Source: Karalla daura
Lineage: Eukaryota > Chordata > Actinopteri > Chaetodontiformes > Leiognathidae
Assembly (NCBI GenBank): GCA_029224185.1
Contig: CM055211.1
Location: 2,589,646-2,653,645, forward strand
DNA: 64,000 nucleotides
Direction of reading: 5' to 3'
Shown: one piece after another, positions 11,071 through 23,107 of the stretch
Layout: every line of letters begins with the position of its first letter
How positions within the stretch are numbered: position 1 is the first letter of the stretch
Notes under the pieces: model-generated
What the model was told of the DNA's origin: nothing
Seen by the model: the letters and a program-made list of their open reading frames with translations, nothing else
Database searches by the model: none
Translations under genes and position numbers: made by a program

Positions 11071-11804
11071 AAGTTTATTCTGTGCTCTGTGATTGTGCAT
11101 TTGAGATCCACACGTCTTTCTTTGATTCAGAAAACATGATTAAGGTCGAGAGGAGAATCGTCTTTGGTGGCAACACAGAAAACGTGACGACATAGAAACT
11201 CTACCAACTACGCAACAACAAAAGTCCAGTTATGACCTACTTTTAAGCCAAGTGCCGATTGGTTCTCTTCGGCGAGTCCGTCTGACGTAACATAAACACA
11301 CAAACCCGAGTTGGTAAATGCGTAAAAACGTTTGTTCTCTTTCCCAGGAGCTGACGGTGCAAACCCACACGCAGCAGCGGCGGAGTGCGGCGGCTCCTGG
11401 AGCAGCAAGGTTGACCCTCATCAGAGTTTGTAACACTTCAGTTTGGGGACTGTACGAGTATCGTAACGGGGAGGGGAGACGAGGAAAGCCTTTCTGTGTG
11501 AGGTGACTCGACTTGGGGAGACGCTCCCTCGGAAGGGAGTAAAGATTCAGTGCGACACTTGGTGTGTGTGACACTTAGTGTGCTGGAATCGGGAGAAATG
11601 GTGGCAAAGCGGCTCTTTTTTTACCCGACGCTAAATGCTCGTTAGCTTGGTTAACCCTGCGACCGGGCGGGAGAGCGGGCATTTCACGCCGCTGACACAG
11701 GGGGAGGAGACACAGCAGGTTCAGGCCGGGCCACGAATGTTAGTCCCGCTCATTAATGTCTTATGAGACGCAACGGGGGAGGAAGGTGTCTATCCAAGAC
11801 GATT

Positions 11805-11840
11805 AGGAGGAGGAGGAGGAGGAGGAGGAGGAGGAGGAGG
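11805..11840. repeat. (GGA)n trinucleotide repeat
   Basis: About twelve uninterrupted AGG/GGA units in the presumed steap3 3' UTR. Confidence 0.9.
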
Positions 11841-12110
11841 GTCCCCCGTCCCCCCGTAACATTTTTCGCACAGTCCTGGACAGTTTCGGGGGGAAGGTAA
11901 CAGCACTTTGACACCGTGACGGTTGAAAATCGTACAAAACGAGACAGAAAACATGTTCAGAAATGCTCATCAGCATGAATCAAACTCAATCATATTCAAC
12001 TACGATTGTTTAGTATTGTCAACGGTTGAAACGGAAACAATAAATTAAAGTAAAAAAAAAAGCACTGTGACAGACTAAATACTCATTAAAAGGCAATGCA
12101 TAGTGCAACG

Positions 12111-12140
12111 AGGAGGAGGAGGAGGAGGAGGAGGAGGAGG
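12111..12140. repeat. (GGA)n trinucleotide repeat
   Basis: Ten GAGGAG-type units, 270 bp from the previous (GGA)n tract, close to the steap3 stop codon. Confidence 0.9.
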
Positions 12141-12316
12141 TACTACCAGCTGATGAGCTGAGAATGGCTTCACCTCTCCGGAATCGCTCCGAGATGAGCC
12201 CGCGCCACATTCGGAGCATATGAATCATTTACCTTGCGCGCTTCACATTCACGAGGCCGCTAAGCTAAGCCTGCTCTGCTCTCACACCTCCTCTCTGTCT
12301 GTCCAGAGGAAAGCCC

Positions 12317-15300
12317 TCACACGTGACTGATGTCCTCCAGCCCGTTGCGGCAGCCGTCCTCGGGCAGCGTGAAGCGGATCTGCCTGCTCCTCTCCCAGCC
12401 TCTCCGGATCCGCCGCAGCCGCCCGGCCACGCAGGGCACCAGCAGGGCGGCCCGGCCCAGCAGCACCGCCACGGGCAGCACCAGCACCGGGACGAAGGTG
12501 GGGGGCAGCCACAGGCGGTACTGGGCCGGGTCGAAGGCTCGGTTCCATCCGTAGAGGAGCGTGTGGAGGGTGGCCAAGGCCAAGGCGCCGTGGCCCAGAG
12601 AGGACTGAAAGGGGAGGCGGGGAGAAGAAGGAGGGGGGAGGGTGGTTAACGTACAGACCAGAGCAGGAGGAGTAGGCCTCTACAGTCCTGTGACTCCTCT
12701 CCAGTTCACAGTAGTTCACTACATTAGCTCGTTATGTTCCAGGCGACTGCAGAGCCCCAGGAAACGCGCTGACCGACCACTCCTGACCCGAATGAACCCC
12801 GCCCCCGCCCCCCAGTGCATATATAAAGTGTGCGTGCGCGTCCCGTACCTACAGGGCCTGCTAATTACGACGGCCTCCAGAGGTTGACTCAGAAATAGCC
12901 GCGCTCTCCTTGTTGACACACTGACTGGGCGCAGCGGAGCCTAATTATGTCCACTTATGACGAACGGTGATGACTTTTTAGAGGCGTGCTGTCAAGTACG
13001 TGACGGGGAGCAGCTGTGGCTTAAAATGATATTATCTGTGGGCTTTCCTCCTATTTACAGCCACCGCAGCCGGTGGTCTGAGGAAATTATGAAGCCTTAT
13101 CTTAGAAGGAAACAACAGGTCTAAGATCTATTGTTTACTTAGTTCCCTATTCTCTATTCTGTATTTATTATTTTTTTTATCTTTCCCCTTCATTCTTTCC
13201 CCTCCCTTCATTCCCCTTCGTTCTCCTCCATCTTCCAGTGTTTACCTGCAGCCTACAGAGCTACAAGCAAGGAAGACAAGCAGGCCGGCGGATAAAATGT
13301 TGACGGGACAGGTTTTCGGGGTGTCGTCCCACATCAGCGTTAATTAGCGCGGCCGGGCACGTGTGCGTGTCAACGTGACGCGAAATCAAAGTCCCGCCGC
13401 GTGCGCGTTCCCCCGGTGTCACTCCGAGGGCAGCCAGGAATAACCCGAGTGTGAGCGTGATGTGTCCGGACTGCGTCACAGCCGTGACGGGACGGACGGG
13501 ACACCGACCCTGTTGTGGTTTCGGAGCGAGGAATTCATCTCCGAGCGATAAAAACATCATTTTCGGAAAGTTTTCCACTGAAGCGAGGCCATCCCGACCC
13601 GTCGACAGCAAAGATATTATAATATAGACATAAGACAAAATATGTCTATATAGACATATAGACATATAGACAAAATATATGTATAATATATATATATATA
13701 TATATATATACACATCTACATATAGATACACATATATATGCATTTATATATAAAACAAATAAATAATGTATAGTATTTTGATAGATAATTTTTGTATTAA
13801 AAGGAGGCTGAGGGTAACTGAAGGTGTTGACGCTCACACACTATTTGCCTTTCACGGGCTGCGAGCACATGACTAATCTGACGGCCACCGGATTAGCCGA
13901 GCGGGAAGATGAAAGGGGAGAGAGACGGGGAGATGGAGGCAGCGGTGGCCGGTCAGCCAGCATAGGAGGAGCAGGAGGAGGAGGAGGAGGAGGAGGAGGT
14001 GAGTCAGAGCCTGAGTTTAACCGCAAATCTGGGCCAGATGCTGGGCCAAGTGCTAACAGCGCGGGAGACACATCTGTGTCACGTGCGCCCCCCCCCCCCC
14101 CCTTCCCTCCCATCAGGCCGCACTAATGCTGCGCTGGCGTACCTGTATGAAGCTGAACTCCCTCCAGTTGACAGTGTTGGACACTGACGGCAGCGAGGTG
14201 ACGGCCAGCAGCGAGAGCACCCCCAGAGCCATGATGCCCACAGAGACGTACAGCTCCATCCTCCACACCTCCTCGTCCACCCACGGGTCGTCCACCCCCG
14301 ACTTGACCTGCGCGACAAATACTACATGATGACCTGGGTGCAAGGTTAGTATCGATCATAGAAACCAACGAACTTAACTTTCCTTCACTGAATGTGTTGA
14401 CAAAACACATTCATTTTCATCTTTGTCAATGTCACATTGAGTGAGTTGGAGGCACCATATGGCACTTCACAGTTTATTTACATCTTGTTTTTTCTTGTTT
14501 ACTACCATGGTGTCCTTTGAGATTTGTCACAATACTTACTGTCATCTTTTGAGTCATGCTCCTGACAAAGTATAAAAAACTAAAACTAGTACTAACACTA
14601 ATAAAAACTAAAACTAAGCATTTGGAAAAAGACGAAAACTTACAGTAACTAGCAAACCTGCTCTAAGAACTGATAAAAACTAACTGAATTAGAGGGGGAA
14701 AACTTAAACTTATACTAAAAATCTAAAACTATTATAACCCAGCCTGGGTGCACCACGACATTCAGGGCAAACTGTGTCCTCTGTGCTTTTTGTTTCATTG
14801 TTTATGTTTCTATTCGATACGAAACAGCCATGAGTCGGATGGCCCGGCGACTTGGTCCTTGTTACCATTTTAAAAGACAAAATTTTGTCTCTTAAAATGG
14901 TAACAAGGACATCCCAAACCTCATTCTGAGGGGTTTGTTCCCTTGGGAAAGGCAGCTCCTAATGCTTCTCTTGAGCTCCAACACAAGGTTTCATTCACTA
15001 AATCGTATGCGATTCTTTTACTGTAACTGTGTGGCACTCGAGGGCTATTTACACAATAACATGGCCAGGGCAAACACAGGGTGATGGCATGCGCACAGGT
15101 CGAGACTCAGAGAGGAGCTCGGTCGGGGCCCGACCTGCTTCACGGCCATGGCGATGAGCTTGTAGCGGGCCGACTTCCTCATGGGCAGACACAGGCTGTA
15201 GATGGCGTGCAGCGCCGCGCACAGGAAGCTGCACAGCCCCAGCTGCTTCCTGCTGGTCAGCCAGCGGTCCAGCCAGCGCGGGAAGCGCCTGTACTTGGTG

Positions 15301-16488
15301 CCCCAGCACAGCTGGAGCAGGGCGGCGGCCAGGCCGGGCAGGTAGACCAGGGACAGCAGCACCAGGGACACGCAGGGCAGGGTGACGTTGACCACCTCCA
15401 CGGGCATCTTGTAGAAGCAGTTCTTCCCCTGCGTGACGTGCGGCTGCACCACGTCGCGCAGGAAGTTGTACAGGTAGAAGAAGATGAAGAGGAGCAGCGT
15501 GCACAGCGTGGGCAGGCGCCACGAGGGGAACAGGTAGAGGGGGATGTTTTCGATCTCCAGGGACGCCGAGAGGGGGCCCATGTCGACGGGGACGAAGCCC
15601 ATCCTGTGGCAGAGCTGCATCACCGAGCTCTTGGAGCGGCTGCAGTCACCACACAGGTAAACCTGCAGGAAGAAAACAGATCCTTACTAGCACCCTTCCT
15701 AGCACCTTGAAATGGACCTGGAATGACTGGATCTTGTGGTGGAAAATTGAAAAGAATATCTCAAGGATTCCTCAAGGATTCTCAAATTCCCCGGACGGCT
15801 GAGATCTGTGTCTTGACTGTCTCCATTTGTAGATCTTCTCTTTTCTACAATAATCCCAATGATGGGATTATCCTCTGATGCCCGGTACCTGTCTACACCC
15901 GTCCCGCGGTCCCATCTGGAGCGTCCAGGCTGATATGGTGTTGAAGCCTTTGACGATGGAGCTCTCGGGAAACATGTCGGCCAGCCGCTCGGCGTTGGAC
16001 GGCCCCTCCACGTCGATCTTGAGGCCGTTGCTGACGTCCACCAGCGTCTTCCCGGCCAGCGCCGGCTTCAGCTCGGCCAGCGTGGAGTGGTGCTCCGGGA
16101 ACACGGCGATGAAGACCAGGTCGGCCTGGCCGGCCGCCTCCATCTGGGAGGTCACCTGAGGGACCACAAAGGAGTCGATTCACCACGGAGGAACTTCCAA
16201 GTCAGGTTTCCCTTTCGTTACTGGCCGATCCTGATGCCGAAGCGCGGGGGGAAATTAATTTGTAAGCGGCCACGTGAATTCCTTGTTGGCAAATACTGAC
16301 AGTCTGATGACACAAACATCTGGCCGACGGCTTCATTCTGTTCCCAGGACGTCTCTCTTTCAGGTTAATAACAACAGTTATTATGCCTGGGGGATCGAGT
16401 CAGAGTCAATATATAATTATCATCGGTGGGAGCTGGAGAAAATAAAACACCAATTACACCAGGGGTGTGAATGTGGTGTCACTGTCAC

Positions 16489-16532
<44 letters not shown>

Positions 16533-16765
16533 ACCTCGGCCTCCTCGGGGAACAGGTTCACGGAGCGTTTGGGGGTGCGGCTCCCCACCACCACCTGGTA
16601 GCCGGAGGCCACCAGCCTCCTGGCCAGGGAGCGGGAGAAGTCGCCCGTTCCCAGAATGCCAACGAGCGGAGTGTCCGGGTCGGAGGCGGAGGCCTCCAGA
16701 CGCCTGGAGCCGCCTCCCCCTTCCCCTCTGCCACGGATTAGAGGCCTCGACATTTCGTCAGGCAT
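12317..16765 (-). CDS. steap3: STEAP3 metalloreductase
   Basis: Endosomal six-transmembrane ferrireductase. It reduces transferrin-derived Fe3+ using NADPH, FAD and haem, and can reduce Cu2+. Five coding exons, all phase 0, on the minus strand: 16535-16765, 15889-16155, 15135-15662, 14143-14307 and 12317-12604; 492 aa (human 488). The start MPDEMSRPLI matches human MPEEMDKPLI. The N-terminal oxidoreductase domain carries the NADPH loop GILGTGDF (36-43), SRTPKR (62-67) and ISAWTLQ-GPRDG. The membrane domain has VYLPG, GTKYRRFP-WLD, RKQLGL and both haem histidines: H318 in AALHAIYS and H411 in ATLHTLLYG. It ends in IRRGWERSRQI and ISHV. A likely untranslated exon is near 17,654-17,700. STEAP3 is preferred over STEAP2/4 by the amino terminus and by its place between DBI and C1QL2. 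Confidence 0.95.
13632..13750. repeat. AT-rich (TA)n-type low-complexity tract in the last steap3 intron
   Basis: Runs of TATA and TAGACATA units, including about 15 uninterrupted TA pairs. Frames read through it are artefacts. Confidence 0.85.
13961..14000. repeat. (GGA)n repeat in the last steap3 intron
   Basis: Third GGA tract of this locus; in the steap3 transcript it reads (TCC)n and lies about 150 nt downstream of the exon 14143-14307 donor. Confidence 0.85.
14560..14735. repeat. AAAACTAAAACT-type degenerate repeat
   Basis: Irregular alternation of AAAACTA, ATAAAAACTA and AACTTA units in a steap3 intron. It resembles the AAAACTA-rich low-complexity repeats seen scattered in fish genomes. 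Confidence 0.5.
14855..14910. repeat. 56-bp palindrome with no spacer
   Basis: Left arm 14855-14882 and right arm 14883-14910 are reverse complements over 28 bp with one mismatch (AAAAGAC against AAGAGAC). The centre is AAAATTTT. It lies in the steap3 intron between exons 15135-15662 and 14143-14307, and would form a perfect hairpin in RNA or a cruciform in DNA. Confidence 0.9.
16491..16531. repeat. (TG)n microsatellite abutting a steap3 splice donor
   Basis: On the transcribed strand this is (CA)n starting 4 nt inside the intron, right after GAG|GTGA (exon end 16535). See findings. Confidence 0.95.
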
Positions 16766-17653
16766 CACGCCCTGGAAAACATATAGAAAACAGGACAAGG
16801 TCATTGCATCGGCTTACCTGCATCCATTCATCTCCATTGTTTACATTCAGGATCTGATGGGGATTAAATAACACTAAATCCAATGTCTTTTTAAGATGTT
16901 CCACTCTCATACACTCTCAATACAACCCCTTGGATTACAATGACCTAGACGAAAGAGACGTACTCCACAGACATATTGTAATGAAAAATGCAGTCATCTG
17001 CCATTTGTCTTCTCACTTTTTAGCACACAAAACTAGGATCCCTGTCATCTCAAGAGTCTCAGCTGACATGCCCCAGATCTGGAACTGGAATAAGTGGCCA
17101 CCCTGCAATAACACAACTGGATATTACTCATCCAGGGGACATCTAAGCAGCTGGGTCAGAGAAACCTGCTATTGTCTGGACCTCTGACACATTTAAGCCG
17201 TTTGTGCCAATACACCAGCCTGATGACACACTCAAAGATGCGCCCACATGGTGACAGTTACTCACATTTGATGTGAACCTGTGGAATTTGACGGAAGTGC
17301 AGCTTTGGGAATCATTAAAACAAGATGCAGAACACACGACGACACGGAGACGATTCAGAAAACATTAAGCCCAATGTTATATATCCTGCTGAAGGCAACT
17401 GATTCGCGTTTAGACCTTAAATTGTCAGAAATCCTTCAGGGCTTTCGCTTCAAAATAAGAGCGGACTGTACCACCTTGCCTGCCGTCCTTGGCTGAACTC
17501 GTGGAAACTTAACCACCGAATAAAGTTGCTCTCCCACGCATCCGGACAGACACACGCCTACACTTCCACTAAATACAGCTTTATATTAAACAATTCCGCC
17601 TGCGATCGCAGTTAGAGCGCTAGTTTTTGACTTATTTAGCGTTACGCACTCAC

Positions 17654-17710
17654 CTCTCTTTCACGCTTGCCTCACAACCGATGGCTCCTTCCTGCCGCCG
17701 TGACGTCACG
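17654..17710 (-). promoter_or_regulatory. Probable steap3 untranslated first exon and promoter with a CRE
   Basis: On the minus strand AGAG|GTGAGTG (exon end 17654) is a strong donor about 900 bp upstream of the coding ATG. A perfect palindromic cAMP-response element, TGACGTCA, is at 17,701-17,708 within GC-rich sequence. Transcription start is inferred. Confidence 0.5.
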
Positions 17711-20700
17711 CAGCAGGCCACGCCCCGACCACGCCTCCACGTGTTTGCAGGAGATAAAGATAGGGAAAACCGTGTGCTGCCACAAACTTCACACTGTCAA
17801 CCTGGAATCAGAAGTCACACTGTTGATAATTCAGCAGAAACATGATCTAATTATTTTCATCTTGTCTCGGTGTGTCACGGCTGTTCATGGTGGCTTCCTC
17901 TGTCCACTCTTGCTGCGCTTCAAGCAGTGTTTGACAAGATGGCTGTGGGATTTAGTATAAAAAAGCCAAAGCCAGAGTAGTGCTAAAAAAGATGTATGAC
18001 TGCAGGTTACACACTGTCAACATGACTTCATCATGTCTGCCTTTGCCACTTGCAAAAGGTTGAATCCCTCTGGCTCGCAGCACAAACATATACACACACT
18101 ATACACACATCGTCACGCGCACCGTGCATGTGTGAAGCTCTTTTTTTCCAGTGTCTGCATCTCACGACTTCATGTTTGTTTATATCCATTTTACAGTGAC
18201 ATCCATGTTTTATATGTCAAGGATTTGAAGCTTTTTCCACTCATGTGTGTCAACTACAGCAGTCTTCTTCTTCCAAGTCAGACCAGATGAAGCTCTTCTC
18301 ATGGCCCCGAGGAGAGATTTCCTCTTACTACTGTCTCTAAAATGAGCCCGGTGATCTAGATCGAGCCTCTCTGAACCATTTGGGGGCTTTTATGCCATTT
18401 TCAGGATTGTAGATGATATTGCCTCAGTAGTTAGAGAGTTTCCGTGATGGTCTTGCTGTCGCCGTGAGCGGAACTACACAAAATCCACTCCACGGAGCGC
18501 TAGTTATTATATTTTAGATTCTGTTAATGAGAACATAGCACATTAAATCAGCGTGTCCATGGGCCGTGAGGGAAAGAGATGTAAAGAGACAGTCATAAAG
18601 AGTTAGCCCCAGGCGGACAGGTGCAGCCATGTGACAGGACGGGACATACAGGACGACGTTTTGTTTATGTGTGTTCGGTGGCCTTCATCATGAAGGGTCA
18701 CATGTTCAGACAGGAGCTGATGACGCACATTTTCCCACACAGATTCACTGTAATGTTGTATGACACGTTATAGCATGCTTGGCTATAACATACAAAGCAC
18801 ATAGTTAATCCAATAACTCTCTTTTACCTATACTTCGTCCTGTGATTCAACCACAACCATTCTCATTTTCTAGTTGAGATGTTTCATTTGCGGGGACTTT
18901 ATTACAGCCGTCTTAATCAAGATTCCTTGTCTGTTCTTGAAATAAATTTCCAGGACTTTACCATCACATTTTCATCGGCTGCTACAGTCATGCATCAGCT
19001 GAAACACTATACAATACGTACCATGCAAATGTCGTTTTGTACAGTTGCAACTTCCCTTTTGTGCGTTCAGCCCGGGCTCACTTTCAACTGAAACATGGAT
19101 GGCTTATTTTCAAGATTTTCCAGGAATCCTGTTAATTCAATGCAATTTTTGTAGATTGGATTATATAGATTAACTCTAAGGCTTGGTGATGATGGAATGT
19201 GACACAATAAATTTACCTGTACATCAGGGTAACACTTGAGTGCCTGGAGGCTTATTTAGATCTGACTTGATGAATTAAGGTGTGTTTTGCCATAAATACA
19301 TATTCTTCGATGCTTAACAGGACATTTCCACAGTCATTTCTTTCCAAATGCTGCTAATCTGGCCCCTTAATTACCAATGTCGTGCCTTGCAGAACACAGG
19401 GACGTCGCGCCTCATCTCATCCTCCTCTCAAATCTGTCCACATTTACGAAAACAAAAGCACAGAAAAGAGCCTTTTATGAAAGTGACAGACTCACTAATT
19501 TGTCAAAGCGTGTGCTTTGTGTGTATGACACAGCAGTCGGCGAACATGCAGCCTGATTAGAAGCATGGAAGCGCCCGCGGGGGCTGGACAGTCTCAGCAG
19601 CTGCAGTGCATAATGCGGACAGTGTGTCGTGCATGGCTCACCATGGCCTACAGATACAGTTCACTGTACTAATTCTTAGCAAAGGTCATTTCTGCACACA
19701 GAGGCAGGGAGCATAATGTTCTCTGGATACTTATTTTTAGGGGGGTCTGTTTTGATAATTACCGCATTGTCATTTAAGCACACGGCGGTTGAAGAGTTCA
19801 GTCGTGACATAACATCTACACACATTTCAGTCTCCGTTTCACTCCTGACCCGGTGAGCGTATAGCTTCTGTCTCACCTTCAGACATGCTCCGGGGACTTA
19901 AAAGCTGAGCAGAGCACAAGATGAAATCGCTCATAGTTGTGGGTGAAGGGGGGAGTGCAGGGGTGAGGGCCTTCTGCAGTGTGACCGCGGGGGCTGCAGC
20001 TAAGCCTCGTCCCGGGCCCTCTGAAGATTTCCCCACATCGCCTTGAGCTCTAAAGCCTCTGTTGTGGATGTGGGACCTGTGCTCCAATTCCAGGTGCTTA
20101 GTTCCCACCCTGCTGGTTTCAAGTATTTCATGTCCTTCAGGGGAATTGTAGAGCTTGAGGGGGGTGTAAAAAAAAAATCAATAGGTGCTTTTATTTTCAA
20201 TGAGCAAAAGCTCTTTTTATTGAGTGCCTAAAAAGCGTGCCCTCACTAGTGAAAGGCATTAATAATACTCATTCAGCCAATGTGTCCATAAACCACACAC
20301 TGGCCTCCCCGGATGGAAACAAAAGAGACTAAAGAGGCATTTAGGACAAATCTGTATGCGATAGAGTAATGATTGCCCGTGTGCGGCGAGAATTTTAATT
20401 TGCCTGGGAATCGAGATGCAAGGCCTCGCTCCACCTCGCGAAACAAGACATCAGATCCATCCCTGCATGTGTGGAGCTGAAGGTGCGGACAGGCGCCAGA
20501 CGTCCCTACCCCCCCGCCCCTCCTTCTCCTGCATATTACCTGCTGCGCTGCTGTCCGCCGCTCTGATCTCTGATTGCCCCTCCACATGTGTGAGTGAACG
20601 TGTGATGTCATCCACCGGCCCTCAGGCTTTAGTCCCGGATTTGACAAGAGCAATCACAGTCTGAGTCAAATGTTTGCTCACGCTTGTTGCTGTTGTCGTT

Positions 20701-21600
20701 AAGTTTAAACACAGGCTTTAACCTCCATCCGTCGGTCAAGGTGGACTCAAAATAGTCGCCCCTGGATGTGAATATTCACTGGAATAATCTCCCAAATTAA
20801 AACGTTGGCAAGACGGGAGCATCCAAAGTGGCTGCAAATGCCCCCAAAGAGATTAAACAAGGAAACAATCTCAGAGACTTATGATAATGTGTGATACAGA
20901 TTGGACATGAATCCAAATCTCTGGTCTTATATCAGAGGAAATGAAAGATCTGCTTATAATTCCCTAAGGAGAATGGATGAATAAATTGTGTTATGCATTA
21001 TGGGAAGTAATGTATTCCCGGAACATGGATTTATAGCTGTGCACATTTGCACGGCTTGATAGCGGTGTGTGTTACATGTAAATACTGCTCTTTGCGAAAT
21101 CATATTCAATATTCAGTCCCATATTCAATAAAAGAACTCAACTTTACGCACAGGCTGCACCTGCTCCTCTTGTCAAGGCAGTCGAACCGAGGTTGCTGAC
21201 TTCCTGGGGGACAGTTAAGAAAATAAAAGTCCTGCTGAAAAGCTTTTATTTATAAAATCCTGTGTGGACATTTTCTGCATGTTTTATCTATATGTTTCCA
21301 TTCTATACCTTGTGTAACCTTATAATGAATTATAAATTATAGTAAGAATGATGTATATTACTTAACTGTTGGTTTAATTGCCAGGTATAGTTTTGTATAA
21401 AAAAGAAAGCATCAGTTTAGAAACTGGTGTTCTCCAGGCACTCCAAAGAAACTCAGTTTCATTTGGAATTTATTTCTTTGCACTATGATTGAGTAGAAAT
21501 GTAAAATAGGGAATAAATGACATAAAGGATGTATAGTAAAACACAATTAATGGAGATTGTATATACTTGGTTTTGCATCATTTTCTGTATTTGTTTTTAC
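17711..21600. other. Intergenic region between steap3 and c1ql2, no gene seen
   Basis: The interval is rich in stops in all frames, and small ORFs show no family features. Unique-looking segments with mixed GC and TAAT cores occur at about 19,340-19,400 (CCTTAATTACC) and 20,280-20,660 and may be regulatory. The rest is AT-rich and unremarkable. Confidence 0.5.
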
Positions 21601-21610
21601 ATTTGTAGAC

Positions 21611-21711
21611 ATAGATAGATAGATGATGGATGGATGGATGGATGGATGGAGGGATGGATGGATGGATGGATGGATGGATGGATGGATGGATGGATGGATA
21701 GATGGATGGAA
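21611..21711. repeat. (ATGG)n tetranucleotide repeat
   Basis: A short GATA run is followed by about 22 ATGG units with one interruption (GGAGGG), 300 bp upstream of the c1ql2 start codon. Confidence 0.95.
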
Positions 21712-22017
21712 GCAGTTGCACGCAAAGCACGTCCTGAACTTTTAATTTGAAGGCCACTTTCCTCCTCCTGCCTCCTCAGCCTCCCTAGCTGCTCCAGCTT
21801 TGTCTGCCTCTGTCGGAGCGCACCTCTCCATCCCTGCAGGACGCTCACAGCTCCCACTCACTCCCCCTCTTCTCTTTTTCTCCTCCTGCACTGAAAGCCC
21901 CCCCTATCTGTCACCATTGCCCCCCGCAGGACTCCCCAGCACCTCCTGTCGTCCCTGTGCCCCCGCACCTCTCGGAGGAGGCGACTGCTGCTGGTGCTGC
22001 TGGTGTCCTCCGTGGTG

Positions 22018-23029
22018 ATGCTGCTGCTGGCTCTGTCCGTGGCCGTGCCGCTGCTGCTGCTGCGCAGCCCCGACACCTCCGCGCACTACTACGAGATGAT
22101 GGGCACCTGCAGGATGGTCTGCGACCCCTACACCCCGAAACAAGGGGGCGCCACGGCCATGGAGGTCATCCAGAACCCTCCTATGGCGCAGGGGAGCCGA
22201 GGAGAGCCGGGGAGACCTGGCAAACCCGGACCTAAGGGGCCACAAGGAGAACCTGGACCTCCTGGTCCCAGGGGACCTCCAGGGGAGAGAGGGGATGGGA
22301 AGATCTCCATCCCTGCGGGAGAGACTGGGGAGGCAGAGGGTAGTAACTCCACAGGTAGTGGCTACAGGATCGCGTTTTACGTGGGCCTGAAGAACCCGCA
22401 TGAAGGATACGAGGTGCTCAAGTTTGACGACGTCATCACCAATTTGGGGAACCACTACGACGCCAGCACCGGGAAGTTCACCTGCCATGTGTCCGGGATC
22501 TACTTCTTCACCTACCATGTGTTGATGCGCGGAGGGGACGGGGCCAGCATGTGGGCAGACCTGTGCAAGAACGGACAGGTAACGGTCTGGCGCAGTCTGA
22601 CACAGGTGTCCCGTGCGTCTTTACGCACGGCTAGATCTCTGTTTGCCCCTTCCAGCACCGGTGACCAAACTGCTTATTTTATCTATCCATAGGCGTGGAT
22701 TTCACAGTTAAGTGAGCAAATATTTTTGCCTCTGACGCGTGCGTAAAATGACGTGGAACATCATCATTAGTTTTCCTTACAGGTGCTGCGATGGAGGTCG
22801 AACATCTGGGACACAAAATTAGCACACGGTTTAATCTACAAATTTAGTCAAAAGTCCTTTAATTCAGAATATCTTCACTTTCTCTCTCAAGAAGACTTGA
22901 ACTTTTCTGGTCAGGCTCCATCTTTGTATTGTGTGTCTTCCCTCTTGTTGCCCTCCACCAGACCTACAGTCCCCTTCTTTTAATTGTACAACACTTCATG
23001 TGCCACAGTAAATGTGAGGCTGTAGAATA

Positions 23030-23107
<78 letters not shown>

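Larger units (their letters stand above)
11073..12316 (-). other. Probable 3' UTR of steap3
   Basis: 1.2 kb downstream of the steap3 stop, without a convincing ORF. TTTATT at 11,073-11,078 (AATAAA on the minus strand) is the best poly(A) signal. Two (GGA)n runs lie here, reading (TCC)n in the mRNA. The extent is inferred from the signal only. Confidence 0.4.

Noticed and set aside
15081..15710. 209-aa Gln/Glu/His-rich plus-strand ORF
   Set aside because: Exact antisense shadow of the GC-rich steap3 membrane exon.
21611..21711. Regular ATGG array considered as a CRISPR-like repeat
   Set aside because: Simple tetranucleotide microsatellite in a vertebrate genome, without spacers.
21994..22017. 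Upstream GTG as start of c1ql2
   Set aside because: Not an expected eukaryotic start; ATG at 22018 aligns with the usual C1QL signal peptide start.
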